DNA of 64,000 bases from CAWJMD01 sp963843835 (GTDB lineage: Bacteria; Actinomycetota; Actinomycetes; Actinomycetales; CAWJMD01). Location of the stretch: assembly GCA_963843835.1 (NCBI GenBank), contig CAWJMD010000001.1, forward strand, positions 186,001 through 250,000. The letters are read 5' to 3'. The translations under genes and the position numbers were made by a program. The notes beneath the pieces were generated by a model, which worked only from the letters and a program-made list of their open reading frames with translations, was not told the DNA's origin and made no database searches. Positions 31,114-39,136 of this stretch are shown one piece after another. The first letter of the stretch is position 1. Each line of letters starts with the position of its first letter.

Positions 31114-32064
31114 ATGCCGGGAGTCCCGCCCGCCCGCTACGGGTACCTGGGGCCCGAAGGCACCTTCACCGAGGCAGCGCTGATGCAGGTGCGCGCCGCG
31201 CAGTCGGGGGAGCGCACGCCCTACGCGAGCGTGGACGTCGCGCTCGACGCGGTCCGTGACGGGGACATCACCGCGGCGATGGTGCCGATCGAGAACTCCG
31301 TCGAGGGTGGCGTGAGCGCCACCCTCGACGCGCTGAGCGTGGGCGACGAGCTGGTCGTCGTGCGCGAGGCGCTGGTGCCGGTGCAGTTCGTGCTGGCGGC
31401 ACGGCCCGGGACGGCGATGGGCGACGTCCGGCGGCTCTCGACCCACTCGCACGCGCTGGCCCAGTGCCGGCGGTGGATGGCGGCCAACCTCCCCGAGGTC
31501 GCCTACGTCCCCGGCCTGTCGACCGCCGCTGCCGCGGCCGGCCTGGCCCCGGAGGCGGAGGCCGACCCCGGGTACGAGGCGACCCTCTGCGCCCAGGTGG
31601 CGGCCGACCGCTACGGGCTGACGGTGCTGGCCGACGGCGTCGGCGACAACCCCCGTGCGGTGACGAGGTTCGTTCTGGTCTCCCGCCCTACCCCGCCACC
31701 ACCGCCGACGGGAGCCGACAAGACGTCGGTTGTCGTGTTCCAGAGCGAGGACCACCCCGGTGGCCTCCTGGAGCTGTTGGAGCAGTTCGCGACCCGCGGC
31801 ATCAACCTCACGTGGATACAGTCACGACCCACGGGTGAGTCCCTCGGCCGCTACTCCTTCTCGATCGACGTCGAGGGTCACGTCGCCGAGTCCCGCGTGG
31901 CGGAGGCGCTGATGGGGCTGCACCGGGTCACCACCCAGGTGCGCTACCTCGGGTCGTACCCGCGCGCCTCCGGGGAGCAGTCGCCGACCCTGCCCTCGAA
32001 CAGCGACCGGGCCTTCGCCGACTCGCGGGCCTGGCTCCAGAGGCTCCTGGACGGGCGCAGCTAG
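31114..32064 (+). CDS. pheA: Prephenate dehydratase
   Basis: 316 residues, ATG 31114 after GAGAGGAC. The PDT domain has RYGYLGPEGTFTEAAL, AAMVPIENSVEGGVSATLD, LSTHSHALAQCRRW, and the catalytic-site stretch GVGDNPRAVTRFVLVSR. The C-terminal ACT domain (about 205-285: TSVVVFQSEDHPGGLLELLEQF, INLTWIQSRPTGESLGRYSF) binds phenylalanine for feedback control. It makes phenylpyruvate in phenylalanine synthesis. There is no chorismate mutase domain. Its TAG and the TAG of the convergent PAP2 gene share the palindrome CTAG at 32061-32064. Confidence 0.95.
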   Translation: MPGVPPARYGYLGPEGTFTEAALMQVRAAQSGERTPYASVDVALDAVRDGDITAAMVPIENSVEGGVSATLDALSVGDELVVVREALVPVQFVLAARPGTAMGDVRRLSTHSHALAQCRRWMAANLPEVAYVPGLSTAAAAAGLAPEAEADPGYEATLCAQVAADRYGLTVLADGVGDNPRAVTRFVLVSRPTPPPPPTGADKTSVVVFQSEDHPGGLLELLEQFATRGINLTWIQSRPTGESLGRYSFSIDVEGHVAESRVAEALMGLHRVTTQVRYLGSYPRASGEQSPTLPSNSDRAFADSRAWLQRLLDGRS

Positions 32065-32750
32065 TCCCTCTCGGCCGGGATACCCCGCAGTGCCGACCTG
32101 GCCAGGAGCACCGCGACCGTGCCGTTGGCCAGACCGAACGCCACGTCGGTCGGGTGGTGCATGCCGCGGTAGAGCCGTGACAGACCCACGGCGAGCGGGA
32201 TGAGCAGCAGCACCGCCACGACGAGCACGCGGAGCCACCTGGAGCGCACGCGTGACGCCGCGATCAGCCCCACTCCCAACCACAGGGACGTCGCGGCACC
32301 GGTGTGGCCGGAGGGGAAGCTCGACGTCGGAGGTGCCGGGTCCATCTTCTCGAGCTCGGGCCGGCCCCTGGAGACGAGCAGCGTGATCAGCAGGAACATG
32401 GCGGTCTGCAGGGCCACCCCGCCCCACAGCAGGAACGACTCCAGCCAGCGACCGAGCAGCGGTCGCATCAGCAGGCCGATGGCCGCCGCCGTCGCGATGA
32501 TGACTGGGGTGTCCGCGATGCGGGAACCGATGTTGGAGAGCGTGTCCCGGCTGGGCGTCCCCCCGGCCTGGAGGGACTCGATGATGCCGTCCTCGCCCTG
32601 GAGGAGGTCGGCCAGCGGACCGGCGAGCAGGTAGCCGACGCCGACGAGCAGCGCCACCCACCCGAGGGCGAGGCCCAGCGTGCGCAGGGCCCAGGCTCGG
32701 TGCGACACCGGTCGGTCGGCGGTCTCGACGGCGGCCTGCGGAGCGGTCAT
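32061..32750 (-). CDS. PAP2-family membrane phosphatase (distal gene)
   Basis: 229 residues from ATG 32750, which overlaps the stop of the upstream PAP2 gene (ATGA). Six membrane helices. Phosphatase motifs: SRGRPELEKMDPAPPTSSFPSGHTGAA (C2 with catalytic His) and LSRLYRGMHHPTDVAFG (C3). The first motif lacks the classical KxxxxxxRP lysine in the expected place. It likely dephosphorylates lipid phosphates such as phosphatidate or undecaprenyl pyrophosphate on the outer face. Last gene of lipid kinase-PAP2-PAP2. Confidence 0.85.
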   Translation of the reverse strand: MTAPQAAVETADRPVSHRAWALRTLGLALGWVALLVGVGYLLAGPLADLLQGEDGIIESLQAGGTPSRDTLSNIGSRIADTPVIIATAAAIGLLMRPLLGRWLESFLLWGGVALQTAMFLLITLLVSRGRPELEKMDPAPPTSSFPSGHTGAATSLWLGVGLIAASRVRSRWLRVLVVAVLLLIPLAVGLSRLYRGMHHPTDVAFGLANGTVAVLLARSALRGIPAERD

Positions 32751-33349
32751 GACACGGTCCTTCCGGTCCGGCCGGAGGCGAGACCTCCGCGCAGTCGTGG
32801 TGAGAGCCGGTCCGCGAGGACGGCGATCGCGGACCCGATCGCCACGCCCACCGTGACGTCGGAGAGATAGTGCACGCCCAGCAGCATCCGGTCGAGAGCG
32901 GTCACGACCACGACCACGACGGCGACCCCGGCGGCGACGCGGTGCCACCCCTGCCGCCGCAGCCACGGCCAGCCCAGCACCAGCAGCAGGCCGCACCCCA
33001 GGGCCGCGTTGAGGGCGTGGCCGCTGGGCATCGAGTACCCGATCTCGGTGGCGACGGGGTCGCCCCAGACCGGACGGGGGCGTGCGATCAGCAGCTTCAG
33101 CCCGAGGCCCAGCAGGCTCCCTGCCGCCATCGAGGTGCCGCAGACCACCGCGGCCCTGGTGCGTCCGGCGCGCCAGGCCGCGGCGCATGCAGCGGCGACG
33201 GCGACCCTGAAGGTCCAGGGATGCAGGGCGACGGCCAGCACCTGGGCCGCCTGGTCGAGCCACGGGTGGTCCACTGCGAAGGAGTAGAACGCCTCCGCGA
33301 CTGCCTGATCGGGGCCGAACGAGGCGAACTCGGCCGTCATCGGCCTCAT
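32747..33349 (-). CDS. PAP2-family membrane phosphatase (proximal gene)
   Basis: 200 residues from ATG 33349, overlapping the lipid kinase stop. It has the full PAP2 triad: KLLIARPRPVW (C1), YSMPSGHALNAALG (C2) and DRMLLGVHYLSDVTVG (C3), with five to six membrane helices. Resembles undecaprenyl-diphosphate/phosphatidate phosphatases. It shares an operon with a second PAP2 enzyme and a diacylglycerol-kinase-type enzyme, which implies phosphorylation and dephosphorylation of the same lipid pool. Confidence 0.88.
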   Translation of the reverse strand: MRPMTAEFASFGPDQAVAEAFYSFAVDHPWLDQAAQVLAVALHPWTFRVAVAAACAAAWRAGRTRAAVVCGTSMAAGSLLGLGLKLLIARPRPVWGDPVATEIGYSMPSGHALNAALGCGLLLVLGWPWLRRQGWHRVAAGVAVVVVVVTALDRMLLGVHYLSDVTVGVAIGSAIAVLADRLSPRLRGGLASGRTGRTVS

Positions 33350-34530
33350 GAGCCCGGCGTCGCCTCGGGGACGGGAACGCGCTCGGGGGTGGGGTTCTGC
33401 GCCGCGCCGCGGGCGGCGTCGTGGGTCGTGGACGCTGACTCCGCCTCGACCCTCACGACGAGGGCGCCGGGGTCCACGCGGAGCTCGATCAGCGACGCCT
33501 CGCCGACGGGGTCCCCGTCCAGCTGCGTGGTGTGCGGTTCACCGGTCTGCACGGTGATCCGCCGTCCCTGCCAGCGCTCGACCCGGTGGTGGCCCTTCCG
33601 CTGGCGCGTCATCACGCTCCCGGCGACGGCCGCCCAGCCGACGATCCCGGAAGGCGCGATCGAGACCATGTCGAGCAGCCCGTCGTCGATCTCGGCGTCC
33701 GGCATCAGCACCAGGCCCCCGAGCAGCTTCCCGCAGTTGCCGATCACGACCGTGCGGATGCGGCGGACCACCGGCTCGTCGTCGTCCACGGTGATCGTCA
33801 CCCTGGTGCGCCGGCCGTTGAAGTGCCGCAGACCCGCGACGACGTAGGCCGCCGGACCCACCTTGGCCTTCAACGCCTCCGGGGCGTTGGCCATGATCTC
33901 GGCGTCGAAGCCCATGCCGGCCATGACCAGGAACACCTGCTCCTCGCCCGAGTCGACCTTCATCCACCCCACGTCGATCGGACGGTCGTCGCCGGTGAGG
34001 GCGACCCGCGCCGCCCCGCTCAGGTCGTCGAGGGTCATGTCCATGTTGCGGGCCAGCAGGTTCCCGGTGCCCGCCGGCAGCAGCCCCATGGTGACGCCGC
34101 TCCCGGCCAGCACCTGTGCGGCGGAGCGCACCGTCCCGTCGCCCCCGCAGACCATGACGACGTCGGCGCCGGCCTCGACGGCCTGCCGCGCCTGCCCGAC
34201 CCCGGGGTCCTCCTCCGTGGTCTCGATCCAGAGGGGTTCCGACCACCCGTGCTCGGTGCAGACCTCGGTGATCGCGGCACGAGCCGCGTCCACGTCCTCG
34301 AGCTTGCTCGGGTTAACCACCACCGCAGGAAGCGGCATGTGTTCCTCCTCGTGCGTCAGGCGGTCGGGCGGGTAGGTCACGCGGCGACGTCGGCGCTGCT
34401 CCTCACGACGGACGAAGAGGCGTGCCAGGAGCACACCGACACCGACGAGCACGAGCAGGACACCGACGAGCAGGAGCAGCAGCTCGAACGGCGGGGACGC
34501 GTCAGGCTGTGCTGGCGCGACCACGAGCAT
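33346..34530 (-). CDS. Diacylglycerol kinase family lipid kinase with N-terminal membrane helix
   Basis: 394 residues from ATG 34530, supported by TACCTT 6 nt upstream. An internal ATG at 34338 would give the plain kinase without the anchor. One membrane helix (about 18-38) and a basic stretch (RREEQRRRRR) precede the kinase. Kinase motifs: AVVVNPSKLED, DVVMVCGGDGTVRSAAQVL (GGDGT nucleotide loop), MGLLPAGTGNLLARN and MAGMGFDAEIM. The C-terminal beta domain ends with a Thr/Glu/Pro-rich tail. It phosphorylates diacylglycerol or a related lipid at the membrane. Divergent from serS. Confidence 0.88.
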   Translation of the reverse strand: MLVVAPAQPDASPPFELLLLLVGVLLVLVGVGVLLARLFVRREEQRRRRRVTYPPDRLTHEEEHMPLPAVVVNPSKLEDVDAARAAITEVCTEHGWSEPLWIETTEEDPGVGQARQAVEAGADVVMVCGGDGTVRSAAQVLAGSGVTMGLLPAGTGNLLARNMDMTLDDLSGAARVALTGDDRPIDVGWMKVDSGEEQVFLVMAGMGFDAEIMANAPEALKAKVGPAAYVVAGLRHFNGRRTRVTITVDDDEPVVRRIRTVVIGNCGKLLGGLVLMPDAEIDDGLLDMVSIAPSGIVGWAAVAGSVMTRQRKGHHRVERWQGRRITVQTGEPHTTQLDGDPVGEASLIELRVDPGALVVRVEAESASTTHDAARGAAQNPTPERVPVPEATPGS

Positions 34531-34536
34531 CTCCGC

Positions 34537-34542
34537 AAGGTA
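34537..34542 (-). promoter_or_regulatory. Putative leaderless -10 for the lipid kinase-PAP2 operon
   Basis: TACCTT on the minus strand ends 6 nt before ATG 34530. Confidence 0.4.
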
Positions 34543-34580
34543 GCGGCCCCACGCGGAGGCTGCCCACGCAGCGCCCCCGG

Positions 34581-34586
34581 TAGCCT
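34581..34586 (+). promoter_or_regulatory. Putative leaderless -10 for serS
   Basis: TAGCCT ends 7 nt before GTG 34594, so no 5' leader or T-box is possible from this promoter. Confidence 0.45.
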
Positions 34587-34593
34587 CGGCGCC

Positions 34594-35871
34594 GTGATCG
34601 ACCTGCGCAGGCTCCGTGAGGACCCCGACACCGTCCGTGCCAGTCAGCGTGCCCGCGGGGAGGATCCCTCCCTCGTCGACGGCGTGCTGGACGCCGACGC
34701 GCTGCGGCGCGCGTCCCTCACCGAGTTCGAGACCCTGCGGGCGGAGCAGAAGGACTTCGGCAAGCGGGTGGCGCAGGCGAGGGGCGACGAGAAGCAGGCC
34801 CTGGTGGCACAGGCCAAGCAGCTGTCCGAGCGCGTGAAGGCGGCCCAGTCCGCCGCAGACGAGGCGCAGGCCTCACTCGACTCGTTGCTGTGGCAGATCC
34901 CCAACGTCGTCGCCGAGGGCGTGCCCGTCGGAGGCGAGGACGACTACGTGGTCCTGCGTGAGGTCGGCGAGCCGCGCGACCTCACCGCCGACGGCGGCCG
35001 CGTGCGTGACCATCTCGAGGTCGCCGAGGGGCTGCGCGCCGTGGACATGGCACGCGGCGCGAAGGTCTCGGGGTCCCGTTTCTACTTCCTCACCGGCATC
35101 GGCGCGCGTCTCGAGCTCGCGCTCCTGAACTACGCGGTCGACACCGCGCTGGGAGCCGGCTTCACGCCGATGATCACCCCGACGGTCGTCCGACCGGAGG
35201 TGATGGCGGGCACCGGCTTCCTCGGCGCCCACGCCGACGAGGTCTACCGGCTGGAGGCCGACGACCTCTACCTCGTCGGTACGTCCGAGGTGGCGCTCGC
35301 GGGCTACCACAGCGACGAGATCGTCGACCTCACCGACGGCCCGCTCCGCTACGCGGGCTGGTCGGCCTGCTACCGGCGGGAGGCGGGCTCCTACGGCAAG
35401 GACACCCGCGGCATCATCCGCGTCCACCAGTTCCACAAGGTGGAGATGTTCAGCTACTGCCGGGTGGAGGACGCGGCGGCCGAGCACGACCGCCTGCTCG
35501 CCTGGGAGGAGGGCATGCTGGCCGGCGTCGAGCTGCCCTACCGCGTGATCGACACCGCCGCCGGTGATCTCGGCTCGAGCGCCGCCCGCAAGTACGACTG
35601 CGAGGCGTGGCTGCCGTCCCAGGAGCGCTACCTGGAGCTCACCTCGACCTCGAACTGCACGACGTTCCAGGCGCGACGCCTGAACATCCGCGAGCGTGGC
35701 GAGGACGGCTCGACGCGTGCCGTCGCGACGCTCAACGGAACGCTGGCCACGACCCGGTGGATCGTCGCGCTGCTCGAGAACCACCAGCTGCCCGACGGCT
35801 CCGTGCACGTGCCAGTGGCGCTGCGCCCCTACCTCGGGGGGCTCGAGCGCCTCGAACCCATCGCTGCCTGA
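34594..35871 (+). CDS. serS: Seryl-tRNA synthetase
   Basis: 425 residues, GTG 34594. N-terminal coiled-coil arm (about 25-105: LRRASLTEFETLRAEQKDFG onward), then the class II core: motif 1 near GFTPMITPTVVRPEVMAGTG, TSEVALAGYHSDEI, motif 2 YRREAGSYGKDTRGIIRVHQFHKVEMF, and motif 3 in TLNGTLATTRWIVALLENHQ. It charges tRNA-Ser, and a tRNA-Ser(UGA) gene lies at the right end of the window. Convergent with a small membrane protein gene. Confidence 0.97.
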   Translation: MIDLRRLREDPDTVRASQRARGEDPSLVDGVLDADALRRASLTEFETLRAEQKDFGKRVAQARGDEKQALVAQAKQLSERVKAAQSAADEAQASLDSLLWQIPNVVAEGVPVGGEDDYVVLREVGEPRDLTADGGRVRDHLEVAEGLRAVDMARGAKVSGSRFYFLTGIGARLELALLNYAVDTALGAGFTPMITPTVVRPEVMAGTGFLGAHADEVYRLEADDLYLVGTSEVALAGYHSDEIVDLTDGPLRYAGWSACYRREAGSYGKDTRGIIRVHQFHKVEMFSYCRVEDAAAEHDRLLAWEEGMLAGVELPYRVIDTAAGDLGSSAARKYDCEAWLPSQERYLELTSTSNCTTFQARRLNIRERGEDGSTRAVATLNGTLATTRWIVALLENHQLPDGSVHVPVALRPYLGGLERLEPIAA

Positions 35872-35890
35872 GGCGTCCGCAGGGGCCCGT

Positions 35891-35913
35891 GACGGCCGAT
35901 GCCGGTCGGCGTC
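35891..35913. terminator. Hairpin between serS and the convergent small membrane gene
   Basis: GAC-G-GCCGA, a 6-nt loop, then TCGGC-GTC forms an eight-pair stem with one bulged G. Probably a bidirectional terminator; no T tract. Confidence 0.5.
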
Positions 35914-36127
35914 AGCCGATGAAGGCCTGGAAGGCCTCGTACACGAGGAACGCGGGCCAGACGAGCGCTTTCAGCACCGCGATCACGTACTGGCCGAACG
36001 AGTCGGCCTGCTGCCAGAAGAACACGAGGGCACCGATCAGCCCGAGACCGTAGACCGCGTTGCCACCGCCGCGGTCGACGTACGTCGTCCCTTGCTTGCG
36101 CGTCGACGGACGCGATGGCTCGTTCAC
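35912..36127 (-). CDS. Small membrane protein, unrecognised
   Basis: 71 residues from GTG 36127, preceded by GAGGAGG at good spacing. A polar N-terminus (NEPSRPSTRKQGTTYVDRGG) is followed by two hydrophobic helices (about 26-43 and 48-68) with aromatic residues. I recognise no named family; small conserved proteins of this size and layout are common beside housekeeping genes in actinobacteria. Translation signals make it a credible gene. Confidence 0.65.
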   Translation of the reverse strand: MNEPSRPSTRKQGTTYVDRGGGNAVYGLGLIGALVFFWQQADSFGQYVIAVLKALVWPAFLVYEAFQAFIG

Positions 36128-36269
36128 GTCTACCTCCTCGGTCGGACGGGCCTGAGCGACCACGCTGGCCTGGACATACCGCCGTGACAAGGGCCACACG
36201 GCCCGGGTTCCTCGATCGGTGGGGCCCTAGGCCCTTCCCGTGCCGCGCGTCGACGGTGAGGATGGGGGC

Positions 36270-37433
36270 GTGACCACGGACCTCGTCAACCGCGCAGACC
36301 TGGAGACCTTGGCGAGCACGGACGGCGACCCCCCGTTCGTCAGCCTGCTGTCACCGACGCACCGGGTCGGCGTCGACGTCGACGTGGACCGCCTCGCCTG
36401 GAAGAACGTGTTGTCCGGCGCCGAGGACGCCCTCGCTGAGCGCGGCATGCGTCGTCCCGAGATCACCGACCTCCTGGCTCCCGCACGGGCACTGCACCAG
36501 GACACCCTGGCCTGGCAGCACATGGGCGACGGGCTGGCGATGTACCTCCGTCCGGGATGGCACCGCACGCTCCGGGTACCGATGGCCCTGCCGGAGCTGG
36601 TCAGTGTCGGTGACCGGTTCCTGCTGGGTCCCCTTCTGCCGATGATCTCCGGTGACGAGCACTTCCTCGTCCTGGCGCTGAGCCAGCGGGCACTGCGCCT
36701 CTTCGAGGGAACCCGGCAGCGGATGGCCGAGGTCGACCTGACGGGGGTACCGACGGACCTCCGTGACGTGGTCGCGCCGGCCGAGCCACGGTCGGACACG
36801 ATGGCCCGTCCGGCGACGTCCGCGGGCGGAACGGCGGGTCGGGCCGTGTACTACGGGCACGGTGCGGCCGACGAGGGCTACCGCAAGGAGGACGTGATCA
36901 GCTTCCTGCGGGAGGTGGCAGGCGGCCTTCACGGCAAGCTCGCGGGCCGGACCGCGCCGTTGGTGCTCGTGGGGCTCGAGGACCTGGTCGCCGGCTACCG
37001 CGAGGTGAACGGCTACCGGCACCTGGTGGGGACGGCGATCACGTCGAACGCGGACGAGATGTCGGCGGACGACCTGCACCGCTCGGCGTGGTCCCTCGTC
37101 GAGCAGCGCGTGGACGCGGCACGCGACCACGCCATCTCGGTGTTCCACCAGCTCAAGGGCACCGGGCGCGTCTCGAGCGATCCCCAGGCCGTGCGGCAGG
37201 CGGCCCACGAGGGCAGGGTCGAGACGCTGTTCATGACGGCGGACCCGTGGTGCTGGCGGCAGGACGAGACCGGTCAGCTGCGGGTGGTCGAGATGGGTCG
37301 CGCCGGGCCGCTCGCGGAGTGTGAGCGGCTCGACGCGACCGTCGTCGGCACGCTGAGGACCGGAGGCCAGGTCCACGCGACGCCGTCGCAGGTGGTCCCG
37401 GGCTCCGACGTCGCCGCGATCTTCCGCTACTGA
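36270..37433 (+). CDS. baeRF-family (bacterial archaeo-eukaryotic release-factor-like) protein
   Basis: 387 residues from GTG 36270. Pattern of the baeRF family: FVSLLSPTHRVGVDVDVDRLAWKN near the start, WQHMGDGLAMYLRPG, RFLLGPLLPMISGDEHFLVLALSQRALRLFEG, then a linker and a second domain LREVAGGLHGKLAGRTAPLVLVGLEDLVAGYREVN, and a third alpha/beta domain with GRVETLFMTADPWCW. The order resembles eRF1/Pelota folds. The GGQ motif of true release factors is absent, so a ribosome-rescue or nucleic-acid-binding role is only inference. Confidence 0.7.
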   Translation: MTTDLVNRADLETLASTDGDPPFVSLLSPTHRVGVDVDVDRLAWKNVLSGAEDALAERGMRRPEITDLLAPARALHQDTLAWQHMGDGLAMYLRPGWHRTLRVPMALPELVSVGDRFLLGPLLPMISGDEHFLVLALSQRALRLFEGTRQRMAEVDLTGVPTDLRDVVAPAEPRSDTMARPATSAGGTAGRAVYYGHGAADEGYRKEDVISFLREVAGGLHGKLAGRTAPLVLVGLEDLVAGYREVNGYRHLVGTAITSNADEMSADDLHRSAWSLVEQRVDAARDHAISVFHQLKGTGRVSSDPQAVRQAAHEGRVETLFMTADPWCWRQDETGQLRVVEMGRAGPLAECERLDATVVGTLRTGGQVHATPSQVVPGSDVAAIFRY

Positions 37434-37449
37434 CGTCGGCGGTGCCGGG

Positions 37450-38907
37450 TCAGACGATCCGGCGCATCCCCTGCCAGCCACTGCCCACCAGGCTCGACTT
37501 GCCGACGCCGTCGGGCTTGCCCGGGTAGAAGAACATGTCCCCCTCGCCGTTGCGGGCGAGCAGATCGGCCTTGCCGTCCAGGTTCATGTCGCCAGGGCTG
37601 GTGAGCCAGTTCATGCCCCCCCAGCCCGAGCCGAGGAGGCCCATCCCCTTCAGGCCCGTGGCACTGCCCCGGTACGCGTACATGGAACCGGAGGTCGTGA
37701 CACCCAGCACGTCGCCGTAGCGGTCACCGTTGAGGTCACCCATACCGACCATCCAGGCCATCCCGTTCCAGCCGCTGCCCACCTGGCGCACGTAGCTCAG
37801 CGTGCCCGAGGAGGAGAAGCGGTAGAGGTGCAGGGTGCCGTCGCTGCGGCGGGCCATCAGGTCCGGTCGTCCGTCGGCGTCGACGTCGCCCGCTGTGATG
37901 AAGGCCGTCATGCCGTTCCACTTCGTGCCGACGAGAGCCGCCTTGCCGAACTGGCCGTCGCCACGTCCCGGGTACAGGTACAGGGAGCCGTTCGCGCCGC
38001 GCGCCAGCAGGTCGGTGCGCCGGTCGCCGTTGATGTCGCCGGGCGAGCCGATCCAGGTCATCGAGCCCCAGCCCGCGCCGACGGCCCGACCGGCGTACAC
38101 GCCGCCGGAGCTCTTGCCCGGGTAGAGGTACAGCTCGCCGTCCGCGGTCGTCGCGAGCAGGTCGACGGTTCCCTCCCCGGTCCAGTCGCCGCGGACACCG
38201 GAGGCCGGGGGTGCCCCGCACCGGAACACCGAGACGTCGTCCACCTGCCAGTACGCGTCCTGCGGGGCCCCGGCCCGGTGGACGAAGAACACGTCGAGGT
38301 CGCCGCCGTACTGAGTGGTGGCCGGAGTGACGTCGACCGTGACCCTCTCCCACGCGGGGGAGAGGTCCATGCCGTAGACCTCGTCGTTCACCCCGAAGAA
38401 GATGTTGTCGAAGACGTCGGTGCCACGGCTGGTGAACGACAGGTAGGTGGTGCCGGCGGAGGCACCGGTGATGGGGTCGAGGAAGAGCTGGTGGTCCTCG
38501 GGCACCTCGATGCCGGCCGACTGGTAGCTGTGCGCCGCCCAGTAGGTCCCGCTGGCGTCCGACACCGCGGGGGACCATCCATAGCTGTCGTCCGGGATGT
38601 CGCCGTCTGCGAAGCTCTCCGCGGCGATGACCGTCCGCGCCCCGCCGTTGGGGCACACGGCGGGCGGGAGGGGAGACACCTCGGCCGCCCGGCCGGAACG
38701 CGTCGCGCCACCCGTTCCCGCAGGGGAGCCCGTTCCCTCCGCGGAGCCCGGGACGACGACGTGCTCGCCGGAGGCGATGGCCGATCGCGCGCCGGACGGG
38801 AGCCGAGCACCCGCGTCGGACGCCGTGGCCGGGCCGGCCAGGGTCGTGGCCAGGACCGTCGCCGCCGTGCAGGCCAGCAGGGCTCGTCCCGTGCGCTTCG
38901 TGGTCAT
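37450..38907 (-). CDS. Secreted FG-GAP/VCBS-repeat protein
   Basis: 485 residues, ATG 38907 with AGGAACG upstream. Signal peptide (about 1-29) and a Gly/Ser/Thr-rich segment. A jelly-roll-like region (about 95-250) has FADGDIPDDSYGWSPAV and ends in YWQVDDVSVFRC. Then come four and a half repeats of about 49 residues. Each repeat has G-x-G-W-x-G-M-x-W, a D-x-N-x-D-G calcium-loop-like site (GDINGDRRTDLLAR, GDVDADGRPDLMAR, GDLNGDRYGDVLGV, GDMNLDGKADLLAR) and L-Y-L-Y-P-G. This is a calcium-binding beta-propeller of the VCBS type, probably for surface binding. No catalytic residues are visible. Confidence 0.85.
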   Translation of the reverse strand: MTTKRTGRALLACTAATVLATTLAGPATASDAGARLPSGARSAIASGEHVVVPGSAEGTGSPAGTGGATRSGRAAEVSPLPPAVCPNGGARTVIAAESFADGDIPDDSYGWSPAVSDASGTYWAAHSYQSAGIEVPEDHQLFLDPITGASAGTTYLSFTSRGTDVFDNIFFGVNDEVYGMDLSPAWERVTVDVTPATTQYGGDLDVFFVHRAGAPQDAYWQVDDVSVFRCGAPPASGVRGDWTGEGTVDLLATTADGELYLYPGKSSGGVYAGRAVGAGWGSMTWIGSPGDINGDRRTDLLARGANGSLYLYPGRGDGQFGKAALVGTKWNGMTAFITAGDVDADGRPDLMARRSDGTLHLYRFSSSGTLSYVRQVGSGWNGMAWMVGMGDLNGDRYGDVLGVTTSGSMYAYRGSATGLKGMGLLGSGWGGMNWLTSPGDMNLDGKADLLARNGEGDMFFYPGKPDGVGKSSLVGSGWQGMRRIV

Positions 38908-38930
38908 CCGGCGTTCCTGTCTCGTGGGGT

Positions 38931-38967
38931 CGCAGGGTCTCCCTGCGGCGGCGTAGGGGGACTACGC
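38931..38967 (-). promoter_or_regulatory. Tandem perfect hairpins in the leader of the VCBS-repeat gene
   Basis: CGCAGGG-TCT-CCCTGCG (38931-38947) and GCGTAG-GGGGA-CTACGC (38951-38967) are two perfect stems 3 nt apart, 24-60 nt upstream of the ATG at 38907. They could form a cis-acting RNA element. I do not recognise a named riboswitch. Confidence 0.45.
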
Positions 38968-39136
38968 ACCGTGATGGACCCGACGGTTATCGGCGCTCGC
39001 GGACAGGTACTTGACGTCTCGGGAGCAGATCATCCGGCCCCGTCGTGATGACCGAGAGTGAACGCGTCGGGGCCCTTGTGGGCGTGGTGGCGCGGGTGGA
39101 GCATGGAGGCGTCGAGGCTGCGGGAAGGAGCACTCG

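Noticed and set aside
34531..34593. T-box or other leader control of serS
   Set aside because: Only 63 bp separate the divergent genes and the likely -10 is 7 nt before the GTG, leaving no leader.
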